The notes below the pieces were generated by a model that was not told where the DNA came from, made no database searches, and saw nothing but the letters and a program-made list of their open reading frames with translations. DNA of 14,035 nt, taken from contig JAFTNX010000006.1 in NCBI GenBank assembly GCA_017451665.1, forward strand, positions 1 through 14,035. The letters run 5' to 3'. Every line of letters begins with the position of its first letter. The first letter of the stretch is position 1. The position numbers and the translations under genes were made by a program. Origin of the DNA: Oscillospiraceae bacterium (lineage in GTDB: Bacteria; Bacillota; Clostridia; Oscillospirales; Ruminococcaceae). Below, piece by piece: positions 1 through 5,793 of the stretch.

Positions 1-17
1 AAAATGTCGTACAATAA

Positions 18-36
18 AAGGGCAGAATTCGCCCTT
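18..36. repeat. Small inverted repeat (6-bp arms)
   Basis: AAGGGC (18-23) and GCCCTT (31-36) form a 6-bp stem around a 7-base loop that contains GAATTC, making a near-palindrome. It has no T-run after it, so it is not an intrinsic terminator by itself. Its role is unknown. It sits 25 bases before the strong terminator at 62-99 and may belong to the 3' end of the same upstream transcript. Confidence 0.35.
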
Positions 37-61
37 ATAAGCGTTTGGTCGGATTTGCTTA

Positions 62-99
62 CCCTCTATCGAGTTGCCGCTCGGTAGGGGGCTTTTTTT
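62..99 (+). terminator. Rho-independent terminator of an upstream rightward transcript
   Basis: A 12-bp stem (CCCTCTATCGAG at 62-73 with CTCGGTAGGGGG at 80-91, two G-U pairs) closes a 6-base loop and is followed by a C and seven T residues. The T-tract is on the + strand only. It therefore ends a transcript that enters from the left and converges with the leftward nuclease gene ending at 103. It gives no good T-run for the leftward operon. Confidence 0.85.
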
Positions 100-102
100 A
101 TT

Positions 103-1146
103 CTATTGCAATGTTAATTCTTTGTATTTTTCGTAATAATTATCTTTCGTGACAAATATTCTTCTTTTGAAATCAACTAAAGGTCCTATAAAACCACATT
201 GCTCTAATTCTACCAATAATTTTTTTGCATGGTTAAAGTTTATACTTAGTTTACTTGTGAACTGTCGAACAAGTATTGCGTTATCGACAATATCATAATT
301 GATTAGTATTTGCAGGGCTTTGAATATTTCGTCATCAACATAAGGCTCGCTTGATGTGTTGTCGTTAGAAGTCTCAATCTTATTCTGTGGCTTTGCAACA
401 GTAGTTACTTCCGACATCTTTTGAATAACATCTCTGTCCCAGAGCTCAACGCCATTTATTCTTGCAAGTTCCTTTGCAGGCTCGGTAAAATACTGATTTG
501 TCATTACAGCACCTTTTGTACAGCCGTAGCAAGCTAATCCACCAATAACTTCCTGAATAGGAGTGTTATCTAATTTGTGTGAATAGCATTTACACTGAAT
601 AGCGTATTTTATGCCTTTCTTTTCTGCAAGAACGTCAACACCAAAGTCACCAGAGCCACGAGTTACTTCAACATTTTTAAATCCATTTGCTCTTAAAATG
701 TCAGCACAAGCATATTCGAATTCGTGACCTTCCATATTATCAAGCTGTGTAATAGAGTAAGTACGTCCTCTTCCGGCGTATGCACAGATTAAAACAATAA
801 TTAAAACTATTATGTATATCCACCAGAATTTTGGCATTTTGCTTTCTTCATTGAAAATTGCTTTTACAATATTACTTAAACCCTCAAATTCAAATGCTAC
901 ACCGATTAAAGCTGTTGCAGTTAATATTAGTTTGCTTGAAAAATCACGAGGTTTAAAAAGCATTTTCAGTGGCTTATAAAAAAGAAATGTAACAATCGCA
1001 GTAAGTAAAAGTTCAAATATCGTCTGAACATTATCACCCAAAGAAGCTTTAAACATTGATGTTACTATTGTAACAACACCTGCTGCTACGAAGAAAAGTA
1101 GTATACAAGCGATTATAGTCTTAAAGGTGTTTAGTTTTTCTTTCAT
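103..1146 (-). CDS. Membrane-anchored Mrr-type nuclease with FtsK-gamma-like C-terminal winged helix
   Basis: This 347-aa protein has several hydrophobic segments (about residues 8-30, 40-60, 72-95 and 106-124), then an Mrr_cat nuclease domain at about 135-245. The PD-(D/E)xK core is visible as GVD (Asp171) and QCK (Gln184, Lys186). A low-complexity linker (about 250-268) leads to residues 273-322, which resemble the DNA-binding gamma domain of FtsK, including a SINFNHAKKL...GFIGPL stretch. The Mrr family cleaves DNA, often modified or foreign DNA, so the likely role is membrane-tethered restriction or superinfection exclusion (inference). I chose the ATG at 1146 because GAGGT lies about 8 bases before it; an in-frame GTG at 1167 has no comparable site. 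It directly follows the repressor gene on the same strand, so it is probably expressed in the lysogen. The substrate is unknown. Confidence 0.85.
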   Translation of the reverse strand: MKEKLNTFKTIIACILLFFVAAGVVTIVTSMFKASLGDNVQTIFELLLTAIVTFLFYKPLKMLFKPRDFSSKLILTATALIGVAFEFEGLSNIVKAIFNEESKMPKFWWIYIIVLIIVLICAYAGRGRTYSITQLDNMEGHEFEYACADILRANGFKNVEVTRGSGDFGVDVLAEKKGIKYAIQCKCYSHKLDNTPIQEVIGGLACYGCTKGAVMTNQYFTEPAKELARINGVELWDRDVIQKMSEVTTVAKPQNKIETSNDNTSSEPYVDDEIFKALQILINYDIVDNAILVRQFTSKLSINFNHAKKLLVELEQCGFIGPLVDFKRRIFVTKDNYYEKYKELTLQ

Positions 1147-1156
1147 AGACTTACCT

Positions 1157-1849
1157 CTACAACGCACTCATAAAGTAAACTGCTTTACCAAGACAACGAA
1201 CAGTTTCCAATTCCTCATTCATATAAACAAGTGGTGGATATTTCGGATTTTCAGCGACAAGCATAAGCTTGCTTTCCTCTTTATAGAAATACCAGCGCTT
1301 AAGAGTTGCTTCATTGCCAATAATCACAGCAGCAATTTCGCCGTTCTCTACAATCGGCTGTTGTCTGATGAAAACAATATCCCCATCATTGATACGGGCA
1401 TTAACCATGCTATCACCTTTTGCAGTAAGACAAAAATCTGCCTTAATGTCCATACCTGCCATTACATAGTGTTCCTTGTCTTCATCAGCCCAGATAGGTT
1501 CTCCACAAGCTATTTCACCAAGCATTGGGAATTTCTTAAGGTGAATAGGGGAGAGGTTGTCATAGCTGTCAATGAATGAAGCAGTATCTTTATATGATTC
1601 GTATTTTTCTTCAAAACTTCCCATATTATCAGTTTTTGCTGATAGCCAATCAGGATTTACATTTAATTGCTTTGCCATTGCATGCAAAACAGGTAATTTA
1701 ATTTTAGAAATCTTACCTGTTTCATATCGTTGAATAGTAGATTTATTGAGCCACAAAAGATTTCCTAATTCCTCTTGTGTAAGTCCTATCTGTTCACGAC
1801 GTGTCTTTATACGTTTTCCGACTTCAATAAGATTAAGGTTACTATTCAT
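1157..1849 (-). CDS. CI-like phage repressor, XRE helix-turn-helix plus S24 autoprotease
   Basis: This 230-aa protein is the lysogeny repressor. The N-terminal XRE helix-turn-helix (about residues 7-68) includes the LTQEELGNLL and NKSTIQRYETGK stretches. The C-terminal LexA/UmuD-type S24 domain (about 105-228) has a predicted self-cleavage site at Cys115-Gly116 (GEIACGEP), catalytic Ser147 (GDSM) and catalytic Lys184 (ATLKRW). Length and architecture are normal for the family. RecA-stimulated self-cleavage would induce the phage after DNA damage (family knowledge). A GGTGG ribosome binding site precedes the ATG. The gene is divergent from the Cro-like gene and is transcribed from a promoter whose -35 lies in one operator, so it is probably autoregulated. 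The nuclease gene follows it directly, with its start region within a few bases of this stop codon. Confidence 0.95.
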   Translation of the reverse strand: MNSNLNLIEVGKRIKTRREQIGLTQEELGNLLWLNKSTIQRYETGKISKIKLPVLHAMAKQLNVNPDWLSAKTDNMGSFEEKYESYKDTASFIDSYDNLSPIHLKKFPMLGEIACGEPIWADEDKEHYVMAGMDIKADFCLTAKGDSMVNARINDGDIVFIRQQPIVENGEIAAVIIGNEATLKRWYFYKEESKLMLVAENPKYPPLVYMNEELETVRCLGKAVYFMSAL

Positions 1850-1882
1850 AAAGTCACCACCTTTATTTGTTACTTTAATAGT

Positions 1883-1911
1883 AGTATATCATATAAAATT
1901 GCGTTATGCAA
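1883..1911 (-). promoter_or_regulatory. Leftward (repressor-maintenance) promoter
   Basis: Reading on the minus strand, TTGCAT (1906-1911) and TATACT (1883-1888) are spaced by exactly 17 bases. A TGA just before the -10 makes an extended -10 element. The start of transcription would fall about 30 bases upstream of the repressor ATG. The -35 hexamer is inside the operator at 1898-1912, so bound repressor would cover it. This is a prediction from sequence only. Confidence 0.7.
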
Positions 1912-1912
1912 T
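1898..1912. promoter_or_regulatory. Operator O1 (repressor/Cro site)
   Basis: ATTGCGTTATGCAAT is a 15-bp dyad with 7-bp arms around a central base and one arm mismatch. It overlaps the -35 of the leftward promoter, implying autoregulation of the repressor gene. It belongs to a set of four sites with consensus RTTGCRTWATGCAAY. Confidence 0.8.
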
Positions 1913-1938
1913 ACTTTTTTTAATTTTTTTCAAAAAAA

Positions 1939-1953
1939 GTTGCGTTATGCTAT
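1939..1953. promoter_or_regulatory. Operator O2 (repressor/Cro site)
   Basis: GTTGCGTTATGCTAT is the least symmetric of the four sites. It abuts and shares one base with the -35 hexamer of the rightward promoter. Its centre is 41 bp from O1 and 54 bp from O3. Confidence 0.75.
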
Positions 1954-1981
1954 TGACAAACTCAAACGGATATGATATTAT
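1953..1981 (+). promoter_or_regulatory. Rightward early promoter
   Basis: A perfect -35 TTGACA (1953-1958) is separated by 17 bases from TATTAT (1976-1981), a five-of-six match to the -10 consensus. Transcription would start near 1988. O2 touches its -35 and O3 covers the region just after the start, so it should be tightly repressed in a lysogen. It is the only strong promoter seen for the rightward early genes. Confidence 0.85.
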
Positions 1982-1992
1982 GAATACATCGA

Positions 1993-2007
1993 GTTGCATA
2001 ATGCAAC
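1993..2007. promoter_or_regulatory. Operator O3 (repressor/Cro site)
   Basis: GTTGCATAATGCAAC has two perfect 7-bp arms around a central A. It lies between the predicted start of rightward transcription and the Cro ribosome binding site (GGAGG at 2013-2017), where a bound protein would block initiation or early elongation. Confidence 0.85.
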
Positions 2008-2024
2008 ACAAAGGAGGTGTAAAT

Positions 2025-2228
2025 ATGGTTAATACCAACAAAATAAAAGGACGAATGAAAGAACTGGAAATATCGCAAGCAGATGTAGCTAAAGCATTGA
2101 ATTTAGCGCAGCCTACGGTATGTCAGAAGATAAATAACATTCGTCCTTTTGATTTACCAGAAGCAAAAAAACTTGCCGATTTACTTGGAATTACTTCTTC
2201 TGAATTTGAAGAATTTTTTTTGAAGTAA
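2025..2228 (+). CDS. Cro-like helix-turn-helix regulator
   Basis: This 67-aa protein is almost entirely an XRE/Cro-type helix-turn-helix: ISQADVAKALNLAQPTVCQKIN (roughly residues 16-37) forms the DNA-binding helices, and the rest packs as further helices. Size, position as first gene of the rightward operon and divergence from the CI-like gene all indicate the lytic switch protein. The ATG at 2025 is set by an AAGGAGG site 8 bases before it; longer upstream in-frame readings run through the promoter and operators and are not credible. It probably binds the same 15-bp operators as CI, two of which (O3 and O4) flank its gene. Confidence 0.9.
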   Translation: MVNTNKIKGRMKELEISQADVAKALNLAQPTVCQKINNIRPFDLPEAKKLADLLGITSSEFEEFFLK

Positions 2229-2230
2229 AA

Positions 2231-2245
2231 GTTGCATAATGCAAC
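2231..2245. promoter_or_regulatory. Operator O4, downstream of the Cro-like gene
   Basis: GTTGCATAATGCAAC is identical to O3 and begins 2 bases after the Cro-like stop codon. Its centre is 238 bp from that of O3. Possible roles are a DNA loop with O1-O3, a block to transcripts reading beyond the Cro-like gene, or control of the weak promoter candidate at 2259-2287. Confidence 0.8.
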
Positions 2246-2258
2246 AGGCTGATTTTTC

Positions 2259-2287
2259 TTGCTTTCAAATGCAAAAAGATATATATT
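2259..2287 (+). promoter_or_regulatory. Possible second rightward promoter
   Basis: TTGCTT (2259-2264) and TATATT (2282-2287) are separated by 17 bases, upstream of the gene at 2330 and just after O4. The -10 is good but the -35 matches only at TTG, so this is a weak candidate. Its location beside an operator makes it worth noting. Confidence 0.35.
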
Positions 2288-2329
2288 TCAAGTAGAAATC
2301 GAAAATTATGGTTTTGAAAGGAGCTGTGT

Positions 2330-2569
2330 ATGAAAAAAGACAATGATTACATCAATCTGCGAATGAATATCGTGGCGTTGCAGACAAAGTATTCACTCAC
2401 AGATGAAGAACTACGGCTTGCGTCACGATTAAGTGACTCGGCTTTTCGCCAGCGTAAGAAAAGACCAGGGCTGTGGAGATACGAAGAACTTATAAGGCTC
2501 GCAAACAAGCTTCACACCACGGTAGACAGACTTGTGGGAGAACCACAGAATTTATTGAAAGGAGCCTGA
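2330..2569 (+). CDS. Small helix-turn-helix DNA-binding protein
   Basis: This 79-aa protein fits an XRE-like five-helix fold. Residues 23-45 (LTDEELRLASRLSDSAFRQR) look like the scaffold and recognition helices. The RYEELIRLANKLHTTVDRLVG stretch (about 50-70) is the typical end of an XRE domain. The start is set by GAAAGGAGC a few bases before the ATG at 2330. It is the second of three small helix-turn-helix proteins in the first 1.5 kb of the early operon, and its target is unknown. It could be a secondary regulator of the early genes or a host-directed factor. Confidence 0.8.
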   Translation: MKKDNDYINLRMNIVALQTKYSLTDEELRLASRLSDSAFRQRKKRPGLWRYEELIRLANKLHTTVDRLVGEPQNLLKGA

Positions 2570-2571
2570 CA

Positions 2572-2817
2572 ATGAAAAACCTTTTGAACTTCACAGTAAA
2601 CCTCGTATTCCTCCTGGCAATGTCTTGGGGATTTGCAGAGGTTATAAGTACCGGCAGAATAACCGGAGGGACAGTGTTCCCGATAGGAATGTTATTCTTG
2701 TACTGGATTGTGGGAATATCCACAGACAAGCCAAAGAAGAAAACAAAAAGACCTGCGCCACATTATCAGACAATACGTCTTGAAATGCGAGGCACAGGGT
2801 GGAAAGAGGTGAGATAA
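2572..2817 (+). CDS. Small membrane protein with two predicted transmembrane segments
   Basis: This 81-aa protein has hydrophobic segments at about residues 6-25 and 33-50, separated by a short turn (STGRITGG), then a strongly basic tail (DKPKKKTKRPAP, 52-63). The charge pattern predicts both ends in the cytoplasm with a short external loop. I do not recognise a family. The ATG at 2572 is 2 bases after the preceding stop codon and follows a GAAAGGAGCC site. An in-frame extension further upstream would overlap the helix-turn-helix gene and lacks support. Small membrane proteins in early phage operons sometimes act in superinfection exclusion or host takeover; that is only a guess here. Confidence 0.7.
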   Translation: MKNLLNFTVNLVFLLAMSWGFAEVISTGRITGGTVFPIGMLFLYWIVGISTDKPKKKTKRPAPHYQTIRLEMRGTGWKEVR

Positions 2818-3021
2818 ATGAAAAGCAAATGGAAGGTTTCGTCGCAATATATTGACGGCAAGAGATTTTTTCAGGTGTTTCGTCTGATTGACGAAAAAGC
2901 ACTTCACCACAGTGGAAACAGAGAGTGCAGAGGTGGACTTTTCGAGAGCAAGGACGAGGCAAGAGAATATGCTGAAAAGCTGAATAAGGAGGAAGAAAAT
3001 GAAAGCAATCAGATTAACTAA
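2818..3021 (+). CDS. Small conserved phage protein of unknown function
   Basis: This 67-aa protein contains a W-K-V-S-S-Q-Y-I-D-G-K opening, a HSGNRECRGG centre and an ESKDEAREYAEKLNKEEE helix at the C-terminus. The pattern (YIDGK..FQV.RL, HSGNRE, GG.F.S..EA...A..LN) is familiar to me from short proteins in Firmicutes phage early regions, with no assigned function. It looks like a compact beta-sheet plus helix protein. The ATG at 2818 follows the previous stop codon with no gap, behind a GAGGTGAG ribosome site. Its last 23 bases overlap the next gene in another frame. Confidence 0.75.
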   Translation: MKSKWKVSSQYIDGKRFFQVFRLIDEKALHHSGNRECRGGLFESKDEAREYAEKLNKEEENESNQIN

Positions 3022-3340
3022 CGAAAAGGGCGAGCTCATTGAAATGGAAAACAGCCTTGAAGCTTTGCAGAGCGAAGTCGGTGGACTTATCGAAGTTATA
3101 ACGCTTACAGACGAAATGGCTATGATTGTCAACGAAGAGGGCAGGTTAAGGGGCTACGCAATAAACGACCCTGCAACTGATGTATTTTCAAGCTTTAAGA
3201 CTTACAGCTCGGACTTTATTGTAGGTAATGCTCTTATCGTAGGCGTTGATGGTGAGAATTTCACGGACCTCAGAGTTACTCAGGTCGTGCGCATTACAAA
3301 CTTGCTTAAATCATTAGGCTATTACAAGAAGGAGGAATAA
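2999..3340 (+). CDS. DUF3846-like protein
   Basis: This 113-aa protein resembles DUF3846. It has a LEALQSEVGGLIEVITL segment (about residues 20-36), a MIVNEEGRLRGYAIN segment (42-56) and a DFIVGNALIVGVDGENFTDL segment (72-91), all in the order usual for the family. DUF3846 proteins occur widely in phages and plasmids and have no established function. The start at 2999 has GGAGG about 7 bases upstream and overlaps the end of the preceding gene, suggesting coupled translation. A short gap leads to the next helix-turn-helix gene. Confidence 0.75.
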   Translation: MKAIRLTNEKGELIEMENSLEALQSEVGGLIEVITLTDEMAMIVNEEGRLRGYAINDPATDVFSSFKTYSSDFIVGNALIVGVDGENFTDLRVTQVVRITNLLKSLGYYKKEE

Positions 3341-3341
3341 T

Positions 3342-3563
3342 ATGGGTTGCTTTGATGCAAAAGTTTTTGCCAGAAACTTAAAAACGGTTATGGCACATAC
3401 CAATACCAAAAACAAAGATTTGGCAAACGCTTTGAATTACAGAGAAGATTATATAAGTAAGATTAAAACCGGGAAGAGAACACCACCGTTGCCAGTAGTT
3501 TATCAGATGTGTGAATTCTTTGATGTTTCTATGGACTGGCTATGTGGCAGGAAGGAGTACTAA
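3342..3563 (+). CDS. XRE-family helix-turn-helix protein
   Basis: This 73-aa protein is a single XRE domain. FARNLKTVMAHTNTKNKDLANALNYREDYISKIKTGKRTPPL contains the first four helices in the standard order (about residues 9-50), and the VYQMCEFFDVSMDWLCGRKE ending is the classical XRE C-terminal helix. It is preceded by GAAGGAGGAATAAT at ideal spacing. It is the third small helix-turn-helix protein of the early operon and may bind a site outside this window. No operator of its own is obvious nearby. Confidence 0.88.
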   Translation: MGCFDAKVFARNLKTVMAHTNTKNKDLANALNYREDYISKIKTGKRTPPLPVVYQMCEFFDVSMDWLCGRKEY

Positions 3564-3564
3564 A

Positions 3565-4194
3565 ATGAAGAAAGACAAAGTACTTAGTCTGCGAGCAATG
3601 CAGACAGCAGGAGCGACTATCAGTGAAATTGCAACGAAGCTCAGACTTAACCCTGAGGACGTTGAGTCAAAGATAATCGAGCTGGGCTACACACCCAATG
3701 AGAAGGTCACACCTGAGCCTCACGGTTGGGGTAAGAATGACGAAGAACCGGAAGCTCCTCAGCTGAACAAAAACCACAACTATATGACTCAGGACGAAAT
3801 TGACAACGCACTGCTTATGTATGAAAACGGAATGGGCGTAAGCGAAATCGCACGTCAGCTTGGCAGAGCACAGTCAAGCATCTCAAGGCTGATTGCAAAG
3901 CATAACGGCTACATCAGAAAGCCTAAGGACAAAGAAAAAGAGCCTGCTTCTGCGCCAACAGAAACAAGCTCAAACGATAATAAAAATATTTCTACAAATA
4001 ATTATAACGCACTTAAAAACAGTTGTCAAGTGGCTTTTGAGTATGCGGACCAGTCTTGTAAGGATATTCTTGGCATTTATGAGAATATGACCGATGCAGA
4101 GCAGAAGGCTTTTGACCTGGGTAGTGTTTATCTGAGCACGCTCTATGCAAGAAACAATCTGGAAGAAGCACTTATGGGGAGGGAGAAGGAATGA
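3565..4194 (+). CDS. Protein with two helix-turn-helix motifs, regulatory or structural role unknown
   Basis: This 209-aa protein has one helix-turn-helix at about residues 8-40 (ATISEIATKLRLNPEDVESK) and a second, better one at about 76-112 (GMGVSEIARQLGRAQSSISR) of the kind seen in resolvase and sigma-region-4 proteins. A polar linker rich in Ser, Asn and Lys (about 118-147) leads to a helical C-terminal domain (148-209), which may be for dimerisation or partner binding. The ATG at 3565 is one base after the preceding stop codon, with a GGAAGGAG site inside the end of that gene; longer readings have no ribosome site. It ends in an ATGA overlap with the next gene. Function is unknown; a transcription regulator of the early or middle genes is the most natural idea. 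Confidence 0.75.
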   Translation: MKKDKVLSLRAMQTAGATISEIATKLRLNPEDVESKIIELGYTPNEKVTPEPHGWGKNDEEPEAPQLNKNHNYMTQDEIDNALLMYENGMGVSEIARQLGRAQSSISRLIAKHNGYIRKPKDKEKEPASAPTETSSNDNKNISTNNYNALKNSCQVAFEYADQSCKDILGIYENMTDAEQKAFDLGSVYLSTLYARNNLEEALMGREKE

Positions 4195-4526
4195 GCAATA
4201 TGAATTCAATAAACATTATTCGCGGTGATATGCCTTTTTGGAAGATTGTAACAAACATGCTTAAAACAAATGAATTTGAAGCCAAGCGTATACTTGTGCA
4301 GTTCTTTAATGATGAGGTTATAAAAAACCTTCCTCCTTTGAGTAGTGAGGACATTCCGAGTCTTGTCGTTGCATTGGAGTGTCTGATAGCTGCACTCAAG
4401 GTTTCAATGGAACGCTTTCCAAAAGACAAGGAAGTGTATGAGAAACTTACCAACGAAGTCAATGTAAATACGTTTATTATTCCAAGAAAGATGAAGGAGG
4501 ATAAAGAGAATGGCAGTGAAAATTAA
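4191..4526 (+). CDS. Hypothetical protein
   Basis: This 111-aa, mostly helical protein has no motif that I recognise. Residues 12-45 are amphipathic, residues 53-76 (SEDIPSLVVALECLIAALKVSM) form a hydrophobic helix that could be an oligomerisation surface, and the tail is highly charged (KMKEDKENGSEN). Its start codon overlaps the preceding stop (ATGA), and its end overlaps the start of the SMC-like ATPase by 17 bases, which carries the GGAGG site for that gene. Such overlaps suggest translational coupling and a role beside the ATPase module, but nothing in the sequence fixes a function. Confidence 0.7.
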   Translation: MSNMNSINIIRGDMPFWKIVTNMLKTNEFEAKRILVQFFNDEVIKNLPPLSSEDIPSLVVALECLIAALKVSMERFPKDKEVYEKLTNEVNVNTFIIPRKMKEDKENGSEN

Positions 4527-5793
4527 CTCACTCGAATTTGAAAATGTAAAAAGAATAAAGGCTGTTCAGCTTACACCGTCAAAGAACGGACTTACAGTGA
4601 TTGGTGGAAAGAACAGCCAGGGTAAAACATCTGTGCTTGATAGTATCGCCTGGGCGCTTGGAGGGGACAAGTTCAAGCCGTCAACTCCACAGCGTGAAGG
4701 CTCTGTTGTTGAGCCTCACCTTAAAGTCACACTTGATAACGGAATTGTTGTGGAGCGTTCCGGTAAGAACAGCTCCCTTAAAGTTATTGACCCAAACGGC
4801 AACAGAGGTGGACAGCAGCTTCTTAACAGTTTTGTGGAGCAGTTTGCTCTCGACCTTCCGAAATTCATGAATCAGACAAGCAAGGAAAAGGCTGCTACAC
4901 TTCTGCGTATTATTGGAGTGGGTGACGAACTGTATCAGCTTGAACAGAAAGAGCAGTCGGCATATAATCAGCGTCATGCTATCGGTCAGATTGCCGACCA
5001 GAAAGAAAAATTCGCTAAGGAAATGCCTGTCTTTCCTGGCGTACCTGCTGAAACAGTTTCGGCCTCTGAACTCATCAGACAGCAGCAGGAAATTCTCGCA
5101 AGAAACGGAGATAATGAACGTCTCAGAAGAAATAAGGAGAGAATTCTCAACGAGAGAGATAATCTTGTGGAAAAGATATGTACTATGCGCCTTGAACTGC
5201 AGAAGATTGAACAGCTCCTTGCTGACAAGGAAAGCGAGCTTAAAATTGCTTGTAAGACTGTTGAAAATCTTGTTGACGAATCAACTGCTGAGCTTGAAAA
5301 AAATATTTCCGATATTGAAGAGCTCAACAAGAAGATAAGAGCAAACCTTGACAGAGAAAAGGCTGAAATTGATGCAGAAGAGTATCGCTCACAGTACAAT
5401 GAGCTGACAGATACCATTAAGGCTTTAAGACAGGAAAAAACAGACCTTCTTAAGGGGGCTGACCTGCCACTTGAGGGCCTTTCAGTTGAAAACGGAGAAC
5501 TGCTTTTCAAAGGCTTCAAGTGGGACAATATGAGTTCATCAGAACAGCTTATTGTAGCTACCTCGATTGTAAGAAAGCTTAACCCTGAATGTGGCTTTGT
5601 TCTTCTTGACAAGCTTGAACAGCTCGACAGCGATACTTTGAAGGAATTCGGCTCGTGGCTTGAAGAACAGGGATTGCAGGCTATTGCTACAAGAGTTTCT
5701 ACAGGTGATGAGTGCAGTATCATTATCGAGGACGGAAACTCTATCGTAAAAGAAACAACACAGAAGAAAGAATGGAAAGCAGGTGCATTTTAA
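4510..5793 (+). CDS. AAA_23 / SbcC-RecF-like SMC-type ATPase
   Basis: This 427-aa protein has the split-ATPase layout of RecF/SbcC proteins. The N-terminal half carries a P-loop, GKNSQGKT (33-40). A long coiled coil (about 185-315) follows. The C-terminal half has a signature-like SSSEQLIVATSI stretch (342-353) and a Walker B strand FVLLD (363-367). The residue after the Walker B Asp is Lys, where Glu is usual; the Glu370 or Asp373 nearby may substitute, or hydrolysis may be slow. It is shorter than bacterial SbcC because the coiled coil is short. Phage relatives sit with Sak4-like proteins and presumably act in DNA end processing or replication-linked recombination. It ends in WKAGAF, the same tip found on the DUF669 protein, and its TAA overlaps the next ATG. 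Confidence 0.85.
   Translation: MAVKINSLEFENVKRIKAVQLTPSKNGLTVIGGKNSQGKTSVLDSIAWALGGDKFKPSTPQREGSVVEPHLKVTLDNGIVVERSGKNSSLKVIDPNGNRGGQQLLNSFVEQFALDLPKFMNQTSKEKAATLLRIIGVGDELYQLEQKEQSAYNQRHAIGQIADQKEKFAKEMPVFPGVPAETVSASELIRQQQEILARNGDNERLRRNKERILNERDNLVEKICTMRLELQKIEQLLADKESELKIACKTVENLVDESTAELEKNISDIEELNKKIRANLDREKAEIDAEEYRSQYNELTDTIKALRQEKTDLLKGADLPLEGLSVENGELLFKGFKWDNMSSSEQLIVATSIVRKLNPECGFVLLDKLEQLDSDTLKEFGSWLEEQGLQAIATRVSTGDECSIIIEDGNSIVKETTQKKEWKAGAF

Noticed and set aside
18..36. GAATTCGCCCTT resembles the junction left by a common PCR cloning vector
   Set aside because: It lies inside a natural inverted repeat, and the bases around it do not continue into vector sequence, so chance is the simpler explanation.
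62..99. Terminator for the leftward nuclease operon
   Set aside because: The T-tract is only on the plus strand; the leftward direction has no T-run after the stem.
1127..1579. 150-codon plus-strand frame opposite the repressor
   Set aside because: It has no ribosome site and overlaps a well-supported S24 domain on the other strand.
2642..3132. Minus-strand frames opposite the genes at 2572-3340
   Set aside because: No ribosome sites, no recognisable domains, and they oppose tightly packed plus-strand genes.
4986..5723. 245-codon minus-strand reading frame opposite the SMC-like ATPase
   Set aside because: It is Ser/Leu-rich with the composition expected from antisense to a coiled-coil gene, has no ribosome site, and the plus-strand gene has clear motifs.
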